Origin: Phycisphaeraceae bacterium
Lineage (GTDB): Bacteria; Planctomycetota; Phycisphaerae; Phycisphaerales; UBA1924
Length of the DNA: 64,000 nt
NCBI GenBank assembly: GCA_021297895.1
Contig: JAJTHN010000004.1
Location: forward strand, 1 to 64,000
Direction of reading: 5' to 3'
Shown: in pieces, positions 22,719 to 31,923 of the stretch
Position numbering within the stretch: position 1 is the first letter of the stretch
How the letters are laid out: each line of letters begins with the position of its first letter
Notes under the pieces: generated by a model
What the model was told of the DNA's origin: nothing
Databases searched by the model: none
The model's input: the letters and a program-made list of their open reading frames with translations, nothing else
Made by a program: the position numbers and the translations under genes

Positions 22719-25700
22719 TCAGGGGACGGCGGGCGCGGGGCGTGAGCCGGGTACCGGCGGTGCCGCGGGTGGTGCGGCGTACACGAAAGATGATCCGCCC
22801 GCGCTGACAAGGATGCGGTCGCGCATGACCATGATGCGCTGGGGCACGCCCGGCAGCGCGATGGGCACATCGAACACCGAGGCGGCGCTGGCGTTGTCAA
22901 AGCCCAGCAGGCGGAAGCTGGCCAGTTGATCATCGCGACGGGTCGCTTCGCCCACGAGCGAAACACTGACGAAACCGCCGCGATGCGGAACGGGCGGGAG
23001 CATGGGTTCGCCGGTTGGTCCGCCCACGGCATCGGCGCCGAGCAGTGTGCCCGTCGCGCTGAGCAGGGCGATGCCCAGTGTGGTGCGGACGGCCAGAGCA
23101 TCATCGACGCCGAGCACGTCGATGGTGCCGACATTGTCCAGGCGGCGGCGCACATCGAGCGGGCCGGGGAGCGGGGCGCCGGTGGCGATGGAGAACGCGT
23201 GGAGTTGGCGGTCCTCGCCGAGGGTGATGAGGATGTCGCCGGCGACGAAGGCTTCGACGCTGGCGGTGCCGGGCTGATCCTGCAGGGACCACTCGGGTGC
23301 GCCCGAGTCGGGGTCGATGCTGGCGATCGTGCTCCGGGTTGCGACGAGCAGGTCGGCGCGCTCGGTCATGCGGAGCCAGCGGACGGGGCCGTCGGCCAGA
23401 TCGATCTGTCGGCGGACCTGGCCGGTGCGGGAGTCCAGGAGCCAGAGGCGTGCATCGGGGGCGAGGCTGTCGGGCTGATCCTGCCCGGGGCGTTCGCCGG
23501 CCAGGACGAGCAGATCGCCGAGCAGCACGGCGTCGCTGACGCGGTATCCCGCGTCGGGCATGGCCCAGAGTTGTTCGCCGGTTGCGGCGTCGAACGCCGC
23601 GGCGCGGCCGGAGCGTTCGACCAGCGCGACGGTGAGCGGATCGGTGCAGACGTGGACCTCATCGGCTCGGCGGATGCCATCGAGCGCGGTGCGGACGCCC
23701 GCGGCGTCGGCGGCGGGCAGGATCTTGTTGAGCGGGTCGGTGTCGTAGAGGACGGTGCCGGCGATGGGATCGATCGCGCGCAGAGATATGCCGTTGTCGC
23801 CGGCGCGGGCCATGAGGACGCGCGTTGGTGTTGTGCGGAGCAGACGCCACTGATCCTGCGGATCGGGTTCGCTCCAGCGCTCGACCAGCGGGGCCAGTGC
23901 GCCGCGGCTGTCGGGGTTCGCGGCCTGATCGGCCGCGGCATCCGGCGCGGGCGCCTGCGCAGCGGAGCGCGGCGCGAGGATGGCCCAGCGCGGCGGTTCG
24001 CCCGCGCGCGTCGGGCCGCGGCGGGCGACGACGTAGCCGATGTCGCCGGGCTCAATGGGCAGGATGAGCGGCTCCTGAAAGATCCAGCCCGCGAGGATCT
24101 GCGGCGCGGCGGTGATCGATGGCGCGCTGATGGCCGGCCAGGCGCGGGCGGGCCCGGCGTTGAGTTCGGCGAGCAGCGATGGGATGTCGAGGTTCCGGCC
24201 GTCGAGCGTGAGACCGGTGCTGCCGGCGCGGCGGGCGACGGCCGCGGCGGCGGCGATGAGGCCGCGTGCGCGGAGGTTGGCGATGAGCCGGCCGTTGAGT
24301 TCGGCGATGTCGGCCGGTGGGGCATCGGGCAGGCGAGCGCCGGCGCGGAGACCGGCCTCCAGTGCGCGGGCCTCGGCACGTGAGCGGGAGTTCTGGCGGT
24401 GGGCCTCGGCGGCGGCAAGGTACAGGGAGGGGGCGAGGCGAGAAACGGGGAAACGAGCGCCGAGGCGTTCGAGGCTTCGCGCATCGGGCGTTGGGCCGAG
24501 GGCGGCGCGCTCGTTCTGCGCGGCTTGGTCGAAGGCGTCGTACACGCCGCGGCCGGCGGTGCGGAGCAGCGCGACCAGGCGAGCGGTGGCCTCGGCATCG
24601 GCCCTGCCGCCGGGGAGCGGTGCGGGAAGCGTGCAGGTGCTCAGGCGGTCGTCCAGAAGGATGCTCTGGAGCAGTTCGGCGGCCTCTGCGCTGCGGCCGG
24701 CGCGCTGGCGATCTTCGGCGAGCATGATGGCGCAGAGGGCCTGCTCGGGCGCGGTGCGGGCCAGTTCGCGGGCGCTCTCGAGCATGCGCGTGGCGTGCTC
24801 GGGCGGAATGAGCGCACGCGGCGGCTCGCCCGCGGGGCGCGCGATGCGGTCGTGGACGAATGAGGTCAGCAGGGCGACCAGGCGTGCGCGCTGGGTCTCG
24901 GCGCGTTCGGCGCGGAGGCGGTCGTCGGCGCTGGCCGCGTCCTGCGGCGCGAGGATCGCGGCTCGGGCCTGCTCGATGGCGCGGTGCAGGCGATCGAAGC
25001 GGCTCTGGCGTGCGGCAAGGTCGGCCAGGGTGACGGCGCTGGTCGGGTCGGCGGGTTCCTGCTCGATGCGCTGGCTGAGGATGCGGTCGACAGACTCCCA
25101 CGCGAAGTAGGCGTGGGCGCGGGCGTCGTCGACGACCAGCAACTGCCCGGCGTCGAACATCGGGTTGCCGACGGCTTCGAGCGGGAGCGAGGCGAGCACG
25201 TTGCTCGGGTCGGCGGCATCGACGATCGACAGGCCGGCATCGGTCGGCACCGCGAGCATGCTCGGGCCGGGTCCATCGCCCTGCAGCGCCAGGACGCGTC
25301 CGCGGATCTGCGGCATGAAGCCCGATGAGAGCACGGGCTTTGCTTCAGGGCCGAAGGTGTCGATGGGCACGCTGGCGACTTCGGTCGCGCCGACGGCGAT
25401 GAGGCGGTCGCCAGCGCGGAGGAGGTAGCCGGGCGTTGCCAGAACGTCGGTGGGCATGGAGGCGACGATGCGCCCCGAGTCACGCGCGATGCGCAGCACG
25501 CGGGCGCGGTCGGGTGCCAGGAGGAAGAGGTCGTTGCCCGCGGCGATGGGGAAGTTCATCTGCCACGCAGCGCCGGAGCCGCGGGAGCCGTCGGCGGCCT
25601 CGGGTGTGAGCCTGCGGACCCAGTGGGGGCGGCCGTCGATCGCGGCGTACGCGGCCATGAGGCCGAGGCGGTCGGAGCGGTAGATCGTGCCCTGATCGAC

Positions 25701-27293
25701 GATCGCGCCGTCGCTGACAACGGTGGTTCGGAGGAACGGGAGAATGCCCGCGCTACCGACGAGGGTGTTCCAGAGCGGGCGGCCGGAGTGCAGATCGAAC
25801 GCCGCGAGGTAGCTGGCGTTGAGGCGGCGCTCGCTCTGGAGTTTGCGGATCGAGAGGATGATGGTGGAGCCGTCGATGAGCACCGGCCCGCGTGTGCGGC
25901 CGCGGGCGAGGGGCTCGCCGAGGTCGGAGATCGGGAGGGACCAGCGAAGATCGCCGGTGCGAGCATCGAGGGCGACGAGGGTCTCGGCGCCTTCTTCCAG
26001 GCCGCTGCTTGGCAGTTGGACGATGGCGATGACCAAGCCCGCGCTGGCGGCGACGGAGAGGTTGTTCTCGATGCCCAGGCTCGTGCTGCCGCGGGCGAGT
26101 TGGTCCAGGGGTGTGCCGCGGACGCTGTCGGGAAAGAGGCCCGCGGCGACGGCATCGAACCGCCAGCGTTCGCGGAGGGTGAAGCGGTCCAGCGCGAGCA
26201 CGCCGAGGCCCGACGGCAGGAGGACCATGTCGTCGAGCAGGCAGGGGAAGGTGCGAAGTTCGCGTGCAAACTCGGGGGCGCTGTCGGCAAAGCCGGGGCG
26301 GCCGCCGGACCAACCGCTCGCCGCGGTGACGGGGACCTCCGGCGCGAAGGGCTGGCTCCAGAGGGGGCGATCGACGACGCCTGCGAACGCGTCGAGATCC
26401 GGTGCCGGGAGTGTCGAGAAGGGGACGCGGCCCGGGCGGGCGTTGGCGGGGGGCACGAGCGCGCTGGTGGGCGCGGTGGTGGGCGCGGCGGCGGGCGCTG
26501 GTGTTGCCGGGGCTTGGCCGGGAAGGGCCAGCCGCCGCGCGATGGCCGATGCGCGGGCCGAGCTGTCGCCGGAGGCGTTGCCGCGTGGCGCGACGCCGGT
26601 GGTGGTGCTCGATGCGTCGAAGCGCGCGATGATGGCCAGCAAGTCCGCCGCCCAAGCGCGGGCGCGGCGCGCGGGCTCGCTGTCGGTGCTCAAGTCCGGG
26701 TGTGTGGCGGCTTGCTCGAGCAGGTCCATCGCGGCGAAGAACGCGCCGGACTCTGTGCGCTGCTGGGCGAGGCGGAGCGTTGCCTCCAGGCCCGCGCCGG
26801 TGAGCATGAGTGAGCGCTCGACGCGCACGACGTTGCCCTGATCGAGTTGATCCTGCGCGAGCGGGCCCATCGAGGCGCGGTACTCGTTGAGCAGCACCGG
26901 GTTGGCGATGAGCAGCGCGTGCACGCGCTGGCGAACGGGCAGGAACAGGTCCGCATCGTCGGGGCTGGGGGTCAGCGCATCGGGCTCGTTGTCGAGCAGG
27001 CGCTGGAGAAGGACGATGGCCTGCTGAATGTTGCCCGAGCGGGCGAAGGCGTCGGCCTGGGCCAGTGCATAGGCGGCCGAGGGTGAGTCATTGACGAAGA
27101 CGGGCGGCACGCCGGCGGCGTTCAGTGCCGGGGGCAGGCCGCCGATCTGCGCGAGCGCTTGGCGGGCTGTGAGCGTGTCGAGCGTGGCGAGGGCGAGCCC
27201 CGCGGAAAGCAGCAGCCCGGCGCAGCGGCACAGGGCCGCGGGGGTGACCCTGTTGGTCGTGGGTCGCGGAGCGGGCGGGCGGAGGTGTGGCAT
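22719..27293 (-). CDS. Giant secreted PQQ-type beta-propeller repeat protein
   Basis: About 1524 residues. The start at ATG 27293 is chosen because it gives a signal peptide (core CAGLLLSAGLALATL, cleavage near RQALAQ); the frame opens 28 codons earlier at 27377. A TPR-like helical region follows (residues 60-230: AYALAQADAFARSGNIQQAIVLLQRLL). The first propeller, about 330-760, has PQQ/BamB-like repeats such as LVALDARTGDLRWSLP and LAAFDLHSGRPLWNTL. A helical middle lies at 770-1060, and a second propeller at 1090-1500 (AAFDAATGEQLWAMP, WLLDSRTGQVRRQID, IASIDPDSGAPEWSL). PQQ-like repeats here imply a structural scaffold rather than a quinoprotein enzyme. It is convergent with the GT9 gene; 4 bp separate the two stops. 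The partner is unknown. Confidence 0.8.
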   Translation of the reverse strand: MPHLRPPAPRPTTNRVTPAALCRCAGLLLSAGLALATLDTLTARQALAQIGGLPPALNAAGVPPVFVNDSPSAAYALAQADAFARSGNIQQAIVLLQRLLDNEPDALTPSPDDADLFLPVRQRVHALLIANPVLLNEYRASMGPLAQDQLDQGNVVRVERSLMLTGAGLEATLRLAQQRTESGAFFAAMDLLEQAATHPDLSTDSEPARRARAWAADLLAIIARFDASSTTTGVAPRGNASGDSSARASAIARRLALPGQAPATPAPAAAPTTAPTSALVPPANARPGRVPFSTLPAPDLDAFAGVVDRPLWSQPFAPEVPVTAASGWSGGRPGFADSAPEFARELRTFPCLLDDMVLLPSGLGVLALDRFTLRERWRFDAVAAGLFPDSVRGTPLDQLARGSTSLGIENNLSVAASAGLVIAIVQLPSSGLEEGAETLVALDARTGDLRWSLPISDLGEPLARGRTRGPVLIDGSTIILSIRKLQSERRLNASYLAAFDLHSGRPLWNTLVGSAGILPFLRTTVVSDGAIVDQGTIYRSDRLGLMAAYAAIDGRPHWVRRLTPEAADGSRGSGAAWQMNFPIAAGNDLFLLAPDRARVLRIARDSGRIVASMPTDVLATPGYLLRAGDRLIAVGATEVASVPIDTFGPEAKPVLSSGFMPQIRGRVLALQGDGPGPSMLAVPTDAGLSIVDAADPSNVLASLPLEAVGNPMFDAGQLLVVDDARAHAYFAWESVDRILSQRIEQEPADPTSAVTLADLAARQSRFDRLHRAIEQARAAILAPQDAASADDRLRAERAETQRARLVALLTSFVHDRIARPAGEPPRALIPPEHATRMLESARELARTAPEQALCAIMLAEDRQRAGRSAEAAELLQSILLDDRLSTCTLPAPLPGGRADAEATARLVALLRTAGRGVYDAFDQAAQNERAALGPTPDARSLERLGARFPVSRLAPSLYLAAAEAHRQNSRSRAEARALEAGLRAGARLPDAPPADIAELNGRLIANLRARGLIAAAAAVARRAGSTGLTLDGRNLDIPSLLAELNAGPARAWPAISAPSITAAPQILAGWIFQEPLILPIEPGDIGYVVARRGPTRAGEPPRWAILAPRSAAQAPAPDAAADQAANPDSRGALAPLVERWSEPDPQDQWRLLRTTPTRVLMARAGDNGISLRAIDPIAGTVLYDTDPLNKILPAADAAGVRTALDGIRRADEVHVCTDPLTVALVERSGRAAAFDAATGEQLWAMPDAGYRVSDAVLLGDLLVLAGERPGQDQPDSLAPDARLWLLDSRTGQVRRQIDLADGPVRWLRMTERADLLVATRSTIASIDPDSGAPEWSLQDQPGTASVEAFVAGDILITLGEDRQLHAFSIATGAPLPGPLDVRRRLDNVGTIDVLGVDDALAVRTTLGIALLSATGTLLGADAVGGPTGEPMLPPVPHRGGFVSVSLVGEATRRDDQLASFRLLGFDNASAASVFDVPIALPGVPQRIMVMRDRILVSAGGSSFVYAAPPAAPPVPGSRPAPAVP

Positions 27294-27515
27294 GGGGGGT
27301 CCGGGCGTGAACGGGCGTCGGCGGGTGGGCCTGGCGCGGGGGGATTCCGGGTACGAAGGGTGCCCAGAAGGAACCATCGGTTCAGTTTACCGTCGAGATT
27401 TCTCCCGGTTCACTTCAGAGGCACCGGAAATCCGTCGAAGACAAGAGGAACTGTTTGTCGCGATCGGCGGATGGTGGGGATGGGGTGCGGTTGGTCGTCG
27501 TTCCGGACGGTCCCA

Positions 27516-27977
27516 ATGGCGCTTGTGATGAACGGACAATCCGGCGGGTTTTCCTGGGACCGAATGGCCGCGGGTGGCTCGGCGGTGCTCGCGCAGGCCG
27601 GGAGCCGTGGGCGTCGGGTGGGGTGGCTGGTGGGGTTTGTTGCGCTGGCCAGCATCGTGGATCTGTACCTGACGCTGACGTTTCTCAATGGTCTGGGGAT
27701 GGGCGAGGCGAACCCGATCGCCCGGTGGGTGATGAGTTTCGGCTGTTCGTGGCTGCTGTCGGTGTTCAAGATTTCGCTGGTGATGATCACCTGTGGCATC
27801 CTGATCGGGGCTCGGCAGCGGCGGACGGCGGAATTTGGCGGGTGGATCTGCGTGCTGCTGATGGCCGGCGTGATGCTGCAGTGGAGCGCGTACGCGGGCG
27901 AGGTTTCGAGCGTCACGGGCATTATGCACGAGCTGCCGCAACTGGCCAGTTGCGAGTGGGTGCGGTTCGATCCGTGA
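27516..27977 (+). CDS. Small four-helix membrane protein (DUF5658-like)
   Basis: 153 residues, with ATG 27528 as the alternative start. Four predicted helices: VGWLVGFVALASIVDLYLTLTFL, ANPIARWVMSFGCSWLLSVFKISL, VMITCGILIGAR, and GGWICVLLMAGVMLQWSAYAGEV. The first helix contains ASIVDLYLTL, and a conserved-looking GMGEANPIARW loop follows. That arrangement of a D-x-x-x-T helix and an N-P loop resembles the DUF5658 group of small membrane proteins; function unknown. The long upstream reading frame from 27159 is antisense to the propeller gene and was not used. Confidence 0.7.
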   Translation: MALVMNGQSGGFSWDRMAAGGSAVLAQAGSRGRRVGWLVGFVALASIVDLYLTLTFLNGLGMGEANPIARWVMSFGCSWLLSVFKISLVMITCGILIGARQRRTAEFGGWICVLLMAGVMLQWSAYAGEVSSVTGIMHELPQLASCEWVRFDP

Positions 27978-28018
27978 GGCGGTGTGCAGCGGATGGCCGC
28001 GGGTGGTACGCTTGCGGC

Positions 28019-28534
28019 ATGAACAACGCAGGGTCGATGCGCGCGGTGGTGCGGACGGGTCGGTATGTGATGGTTTCGACGCTGGCGGCGGCCGCGCTGG
28101 TCCTCGGCGCGTGCGCATCGCAGCCCACGGTGACGCTGGACTCGGCGCGGGTCATCGAGCAGAGTGGGGAGGCGGTGGTGGTGGGGGTAGTGCTGCGGGC
28201 GAGCAATCCGAATCCCGATTCGCTGCCGCTGGACTCGGCGTCGTACACCGCGAGCAGCAGCGGTCCGGGGGGCACATCGACATTCAGCACGACTCGTGCG
28301 CCGGAGGCGACGCTCTCGGCCGGCGGCACGCACACGTTCACGATTCCGGTGGTGCTGCCGGCCAGCACCGTCGGGGGCGAGCGGACGATCAATGTCAACG
28401 GCTCGCTGGTGTATCGCCAGCCGGGCGTGTTCAGCGATGTGCTGTTCAACTACGGGCTGCTGCGGCCGCGGGTGGGGTTCAGCGTGAGCGCGAAGGTGGA
28501 TGTTCCTGCGTCGGCGGCGACGGCGGCGAAGTGA
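28019..28534 (+). CDS. Lipoprotein with LEA14/WHy-like domain
   Basis: 171 residues. The signal peptide ends in the lipobox VLGAC at about residues 28-32 (hydrophobic core VSTLAAAALVLG). The mature domain shows the LEA-type-2 pattern: a strand ending in RASNPNPDSLPLDSASYTAS, then SAGGTHTFTIPVVLP and NVNGSLVYRQPG. WHy/LEA14 domains in bacterial lipoproteins are small immunoglobulin-like folds, often linked to stress or envelope functions. Nothing ties this one to a specific role. Starts at codons 7 and 18 are also possible. Confidence 0.7.
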   Translation: MNNAGSMRAVVRTGRYVMVSTLAAAALVLGACASQPTVTLDSARVIEQSGEAVVVGVVLRASNPNPDSLPLDSASYTASSSGPGGTSTFSTTRAPEATLSAGGTHTFTIPVVLPASTVGGERTINVNGSLVYRQPGVFSDVLFNYGLLRPRVGFSVSAKVDVPASAATAAK

Positions 28535-28537
28535 GCA

Positions 28538-29719
28538 TCACAGGGGCAGGACGGGGTCGCGGTCGGCCTTGCTGACAATGAACCTGGCCGCGGGGAGCGC
28601 GGAGCCGAGGCGTTCGGCCAGGAGCGGCAGGTATCCGCGTTCGGTGTTGGTGTGTCCGGCGAGGATGAGCGAGAGCCCCTGCTGGGTCATGGCCAGGGCG
28701 TCGTGGTGACGCATTTCACCGGTGACGAACGCGTCGCAGCCCTCGTTCAGGGCGCTCTGGGCCAGTTCGCCGCCGGAGCCGGGGCAGACGCCCACCACGC
28801 GGATGGGCGAGTCCGCGGCGCGGCCGATGGCCGGTGCGATCGCCACGTGCGGGATGGCGAGCGTGGAGCGGAGGCGAGAGGCCAGTTCGCTGAGCGTCGC
28901 GGGCGCATCCAGAACGAGCCTGCGCCCGGTGCCGCTGGAGCGGACGGGCTGGGGCTCGAGCGGGATGACATCGATGGCGGGCGTTTCGTAGGGGTGGAAC
29001 TGGCGGAGCGTCTCAAGTGCCAGGGCGAGGGCGTGCCGCGAGCAGACCATTTCAAGCCGGAGCTCGCCGACGGTTTCGAGGTGCTGGGCGTGTCCGACGC
29101 GTGGTGCGCTGTCGGCGTTGCCGAGGAACGTGCCCTCGCCGGGGGTGGTGAAGGAGCAGACGGAGTAGTTGCCGATGCGGCCCGCGCCGGCGCTGGCCAG
29201 GGCGTTGCGGACGCGTTCGGCGTCGACGGCGGGGACGAAGGTGACGATCTTCACCTCCGCCGTGGGGCTGATGACGCGTCCGGGTGTCAGGGCGCGTCGG
29301 TCGGCACCGGCGTTCCGCGAGGCCTCGGGGCGGCCGGTGCTCTGCGGGGTCAGGCCCAGCACCGCATCGCTGAGCCAGTCGCAGAGTGCGCCCGGCGCGG
29401 CATCCAGCGCGGTGTGCGGCGAGTAGATCGCCATGCCCGCGCGGACGGCCCGCAGCAGCGCGCCGTGGACGGGCGCTCGGTCGGTCAGGCGGGAAACGGG
29501 CTTGAAGATCGGCGGGTGGTAGACGATCAGTGCGGCGGCCTTGAGAGCGATGGCCTCATCCACGACCGCGCCGGTCAGGTCGATCGTGAGCATCACCGGC
29601 CCCGTCAGGGCATCGGCGTGCGAGCCGACGAGAAGCCCGACGTTGTCCCAGCTTTCGGCCATCTGCTCCGGCGCGATGGTGTTCATCACCCGCACCAGGT
29701 CCGCGATCGTGCTTGCCAT
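28538..29719 (-). CDS. Nif3-like dinuclear metal centre protein with PII-like insert
   Basis: 393 residues of the NIF3/YqfO/DUF34 family, a hexameric dinuclear-metal protein whose role is debated (GTP cyclohydrolase I-like or metal handling). The N-terminal half has APEQMAESWDNVGLLVG, ALIVYHPPIFKPV (metal-binding His) and MAIYSPHTALDAAPGALCDWL. The insert at about 155-255 (KIVTFVPAVDAERVRNALASAG, GRIGNYSVCSF, FHPYETPAIDVIPL) is the PII-like domain typical of YqfO. The C-terminal half supplies VVGVCPGSGGEL, DAFVTGEMRHHDAL and LILAGHTNTERGYL with the remaining metal ligands. It is divergent from ispE. Confidence 0.92.
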   Translation of the reverse strand: MASTIADLVRVMNTIAPEQMAESWDNVGLLVGSHADALTGPVMLTIDLTGAVVDEAIALKAAALIVYHPPIFKPVSRLTDRAPVHGALLRAVRAGMAIYSPHTALDAAPGALCDWLSDAVLGLTPQSTGRPEASRNAGADRRALTPGRVISPTAEVKIVTFVPAVDAERVRNALASAGAGRIGNYSVCSFTTPGEGTFLGNADSAPRVGHAQHLETVGELRLEMVCSRHALALALETLRQFHPYETPAIDVIPLEPQPVRSSGTGRRLVLDAPATLSELASRLRSTLAIPHVAIAPAIGRAADSPIRVVGVCPGSGGELAQSALNEGCDAFVTGEMRHHDALAMTQQGLSLILAGHTNTERGYLPLLAERLGSALPAARFIVSKADRDPVLPL

Positions 29720-29783
29720 GATCTGAGTTTATGCGATCGGCCCGGCATTGACCCGGCCGCCGATGGGGCCTTGGATCGGTGCG

Positions 29784-30812
29784 ATGCCCACGCCGACCAA
29801 CAACACGTCAACCGGCCCGCTCCCGGACGGGGTTCTGAGCCTGAGCGCGCCGGCGAAAATCAACCTCGCGCTGGCGGTGAGCCCGCCGGAGCCCGCGGGC
29901 TCTCCGAAGCCGGGCTGGCACCGGATCGCCAGTTGGATGGTCTGCGTCGACCTTTGCGATGACCTGGAACTGCGGGCCATCAGCGGGCCGAGCCGGTTCA
30001 GCGTGCGCTGGGCGGATGATGCGCCGCGGCCGACGCCGATCGATTGGCCGATCGAGAAGGATCTGATCTTCAAGGCCCACGCGCTGCTGGAGCAGGCCGT
30101 CGGCCGGAGCCTGCCGGTGGAGGCCACGCTGAGCAAGCGCACGCCCGTCGGCGGCGGGCTGGGCGGGGGCTCGAGCGACGCCGCGGCGATGCTGCGGGGG
30201 CTCAACCGGTTGTTCGGCCTCGGGCTCGATCGGGCGGCGCTGAGCGGCATCGCGGGCAAACTCGGGTCGGACATCGCGTTCTTTATCGATGACGATGTGA
30301 TGAGCGATGTGGCCCGTCCGGCGCTGGTCAGCGGATTTGGCGATGTCATCGAGCGCGTCGCGTGCCCGGAGGAGGATGTGATTCTCGTCGCGCCGGACTT
30401 TGGATGCCCGACGCCGGATGTGTACCGGGCGTTCGATTCGCTGGGCCCGGGGCCGATGCGCGAGGAAGCGGTGCGTGAGCTCATCGCCCGCGCCGAGGAA
30501 ACGGGCGAGATCCCGATCACGGATCTGTTCAATGATCTTTCCTCCGCGGCGTGCGCGGTTCGGCCTGGGTTGACGAAGATCATGCGCGAGGCGCTGCCGG
30601 GGACGCAGATCCCGATTCACATCACGGGCTCTGGCAGCACGCTGTTTGTGCCGTTCAACGTGCCCGATGAGCCGGAGGCGATCAACCGAGTCGCGGACCT
30701 GATCGAGCAGACCTGCCCCGGCGTGGTGTGCGTGCTGAGCGCGACGTTATCGGGCGAGAGCGCGGACGATGAGCAGGGGATCGACGTGGATGAGAACGGC
30801 CTGAGCGGGTAA
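29784..30812 (+). CDS. ispE: 4-diphosphocytidyl-2-C-methyl-D-erythritol kinase
   Basis: A 342-residue GHMP kinase that phosphorylates CDP-methylerythritol in the MEP isoprenoid pathway. The start at ATG 29784 is taken; an upstream ATG at 29748 would add 12 unlikely residues. Motif 1 is SAPAKINLALAV at about residues 20-31, and the GHMP ATP-binding motif is TPVGGGLGGGSSDAAAM near 118. SDIAFFIDDD follows, then the C-terminal GSGSTLFVPF substrate motif. ispF, another gene of the same pathway, is also in the window (46177) but separated. It is followed by the ROK kinase and argB on the same strand. Confidence 0.93.
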   Translation: MPTPTNNTSTGPLPDGVLSLSAPAKINLALAVSPPEPAGSPKPGWHRIASWMVCVDLCDDLELRAISGPSRFSVRWADDAPRPTPIDWPIEKDLIFKAHALLEQAVGRSLPVEATLSKRTPVGGGLGGGSSDAAAMLRGLNRLFGLGLDRAALSGIAGKLGSDIAFFIDDDVMSDVARPALVSGFGDVIERVACPEEDVILVAPDFGCPTPDVYRAFDSLGPGPMREEAVRELIARAEETGEIPITDLFNDLSSAACAVRPGLTKIMREALPGTQIPIHITGSGSTLFVPFNVPDEPEAINRVADLIEQTCPGVVCVLSATLSGESADDEQGIDVDENGLSG

Positions 30813-30897
30813 GCGGGGGCCGCGGGTGGCCCGATGCCCGTGGGCGATGGGGGTGGGGTGGTCGCGGCGGGCCAGCGAGCCGATACCATCGCTTCCC

Positions 30898-31875
30898 ATG
30901 AAACTCACGCGACCACTCATCGGCGTTGATCTCGGCGGCACGAACATGCAGATCGGTGTCGTTTCGCCCGAGGGCAAACTGCTCGGTCGGAGCAAGAAGA
31001 AGACCCGGGCCGAGGATGGCTCGGCGAAGGTCATCCAGCGGATCCTCGATGGCATCAGCGAGGCGTGCGAGGATGCGAAGATTCTGCCCCGGTCGCTGGC
31101 CGCGGTGGGCATCGGTGCGCCTGGGGCGATCGACCCGGCGACGGGCACGGTGCGTGAGGCTCCGAACCTGCGCTGGCGGGATGTGCCGCTGGCGCGCATC
31201 GTCTCGCGCAAGCTCAACAAGCCGACCGTTGTCGATAACGACGTTCGCAGCGCCATCTGGGGCGAGCACCGGCTCGGCGCGGCCAAGGGCGTGAGCGACT
31301 GCATGGGGGTCTGGATCGGCACGGGGATCGGCGGGGGGCTGATCTTCCACGGCAGGCTTTATCACGGGCACACGTTCACCGCGGGCGAGATCGGGCACAC
31401 GACGATCTTCCCGAACATGCCGCCGGGTTCGCGCAGCCTCGAGAACAACTGCTCGCGCACCGCGATCGTCGATCGCCTGCTGCGGCTGATCCGCACGAAC
31501 CACGCGTCGATGATCCCTGAACTGGCCGACGGCGACCTCAGCGATGTCAAGGCCAGGGTGGTCGCGACGGCGTACGCCAAGGGCGACAAGCTCACGCGGA
31601 CCGTTGTCGACAACGCGGCGCAGACACTGGGCATCGGCATCGCCAGCGCGGTCACGCTGCTGGGTCTGCAGCGCGTGGTCATCGGCGGCGGCCTGACCGA
31701 GGCGATGGGCGAGCAACTCGTTGCGCCCATCCGCGAGAGCGTCCGCACGCACGCGGCGCCGGAGATCTGCAAGCGGGTCGAGGTCGTCGCGACCAAGCTC
31801 GAGGCCGACGCCGGGCTCATCGGCGCGGCGATGCTCGCGGCGGACAAACTCTCACGCGCGACGCGGACGCGCTGA
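30898..31875 (+). CDS. ROK-family sugar kinase (glucokinase-like)
   Basis: A 325-residue protein starting at ATG 30898. The ATP phosphate-1 motif is IGVDLGGTNMQIGVV, and the adenosine region is LQRVVIGGGLTEAMGEQL. The sugar-binding and catalytic part contains VVDNDVRSAIWGEHRLGA (catalytic Asp in DND) and GTGIGGGLIFHGRLYHG followed by TAGEIGHTTI. ROK proteins usually have a zinc motif CxCGxxGCxE after this His. Here that stretch reads PPGSRSLENNCSRTAI, with the Cys triplet lost, so zinc is probably absent. There is no N-terminal helix-turn-helix, so it is a kinase rather than a repressor. The sugar is unknown; glucose is the default guess. Confidence 0.85.
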   Translation: MKLTRPLIGVDLGGTNMQIGVVSPEGKLLGRSKKKTRAEDGSAKVIQRILDGISEACEDAKILPRSLAAVGIGAPGAIDPATGTVREAPNLRWRDVPLARIVSRKLNKPTVVDNDVRSAIWGEHRLGAAKGVSDCMGVWIGTGIGGGLIFHGRLYHGHTFTAGEIGHTTIFPNMPPGSRSLENNCSRTAIVDRLLRLIRTNHASMIPELADGDLSDVKARVVATAYAKGDKLTRTVVDNAAQTLGIGIASAVTLLGLQRVVIGGGLTEAMGEQLVAPIRESVRTHAAPEICKRVEVVATKLEADAGLIGAAMLAADKLSRATRTR

Positions 31876-31923
31876 GCCGCGAGGCCCTCGGCACGCTCGG
31901 GTCCGCCTACAAGTGCCCCTGCC

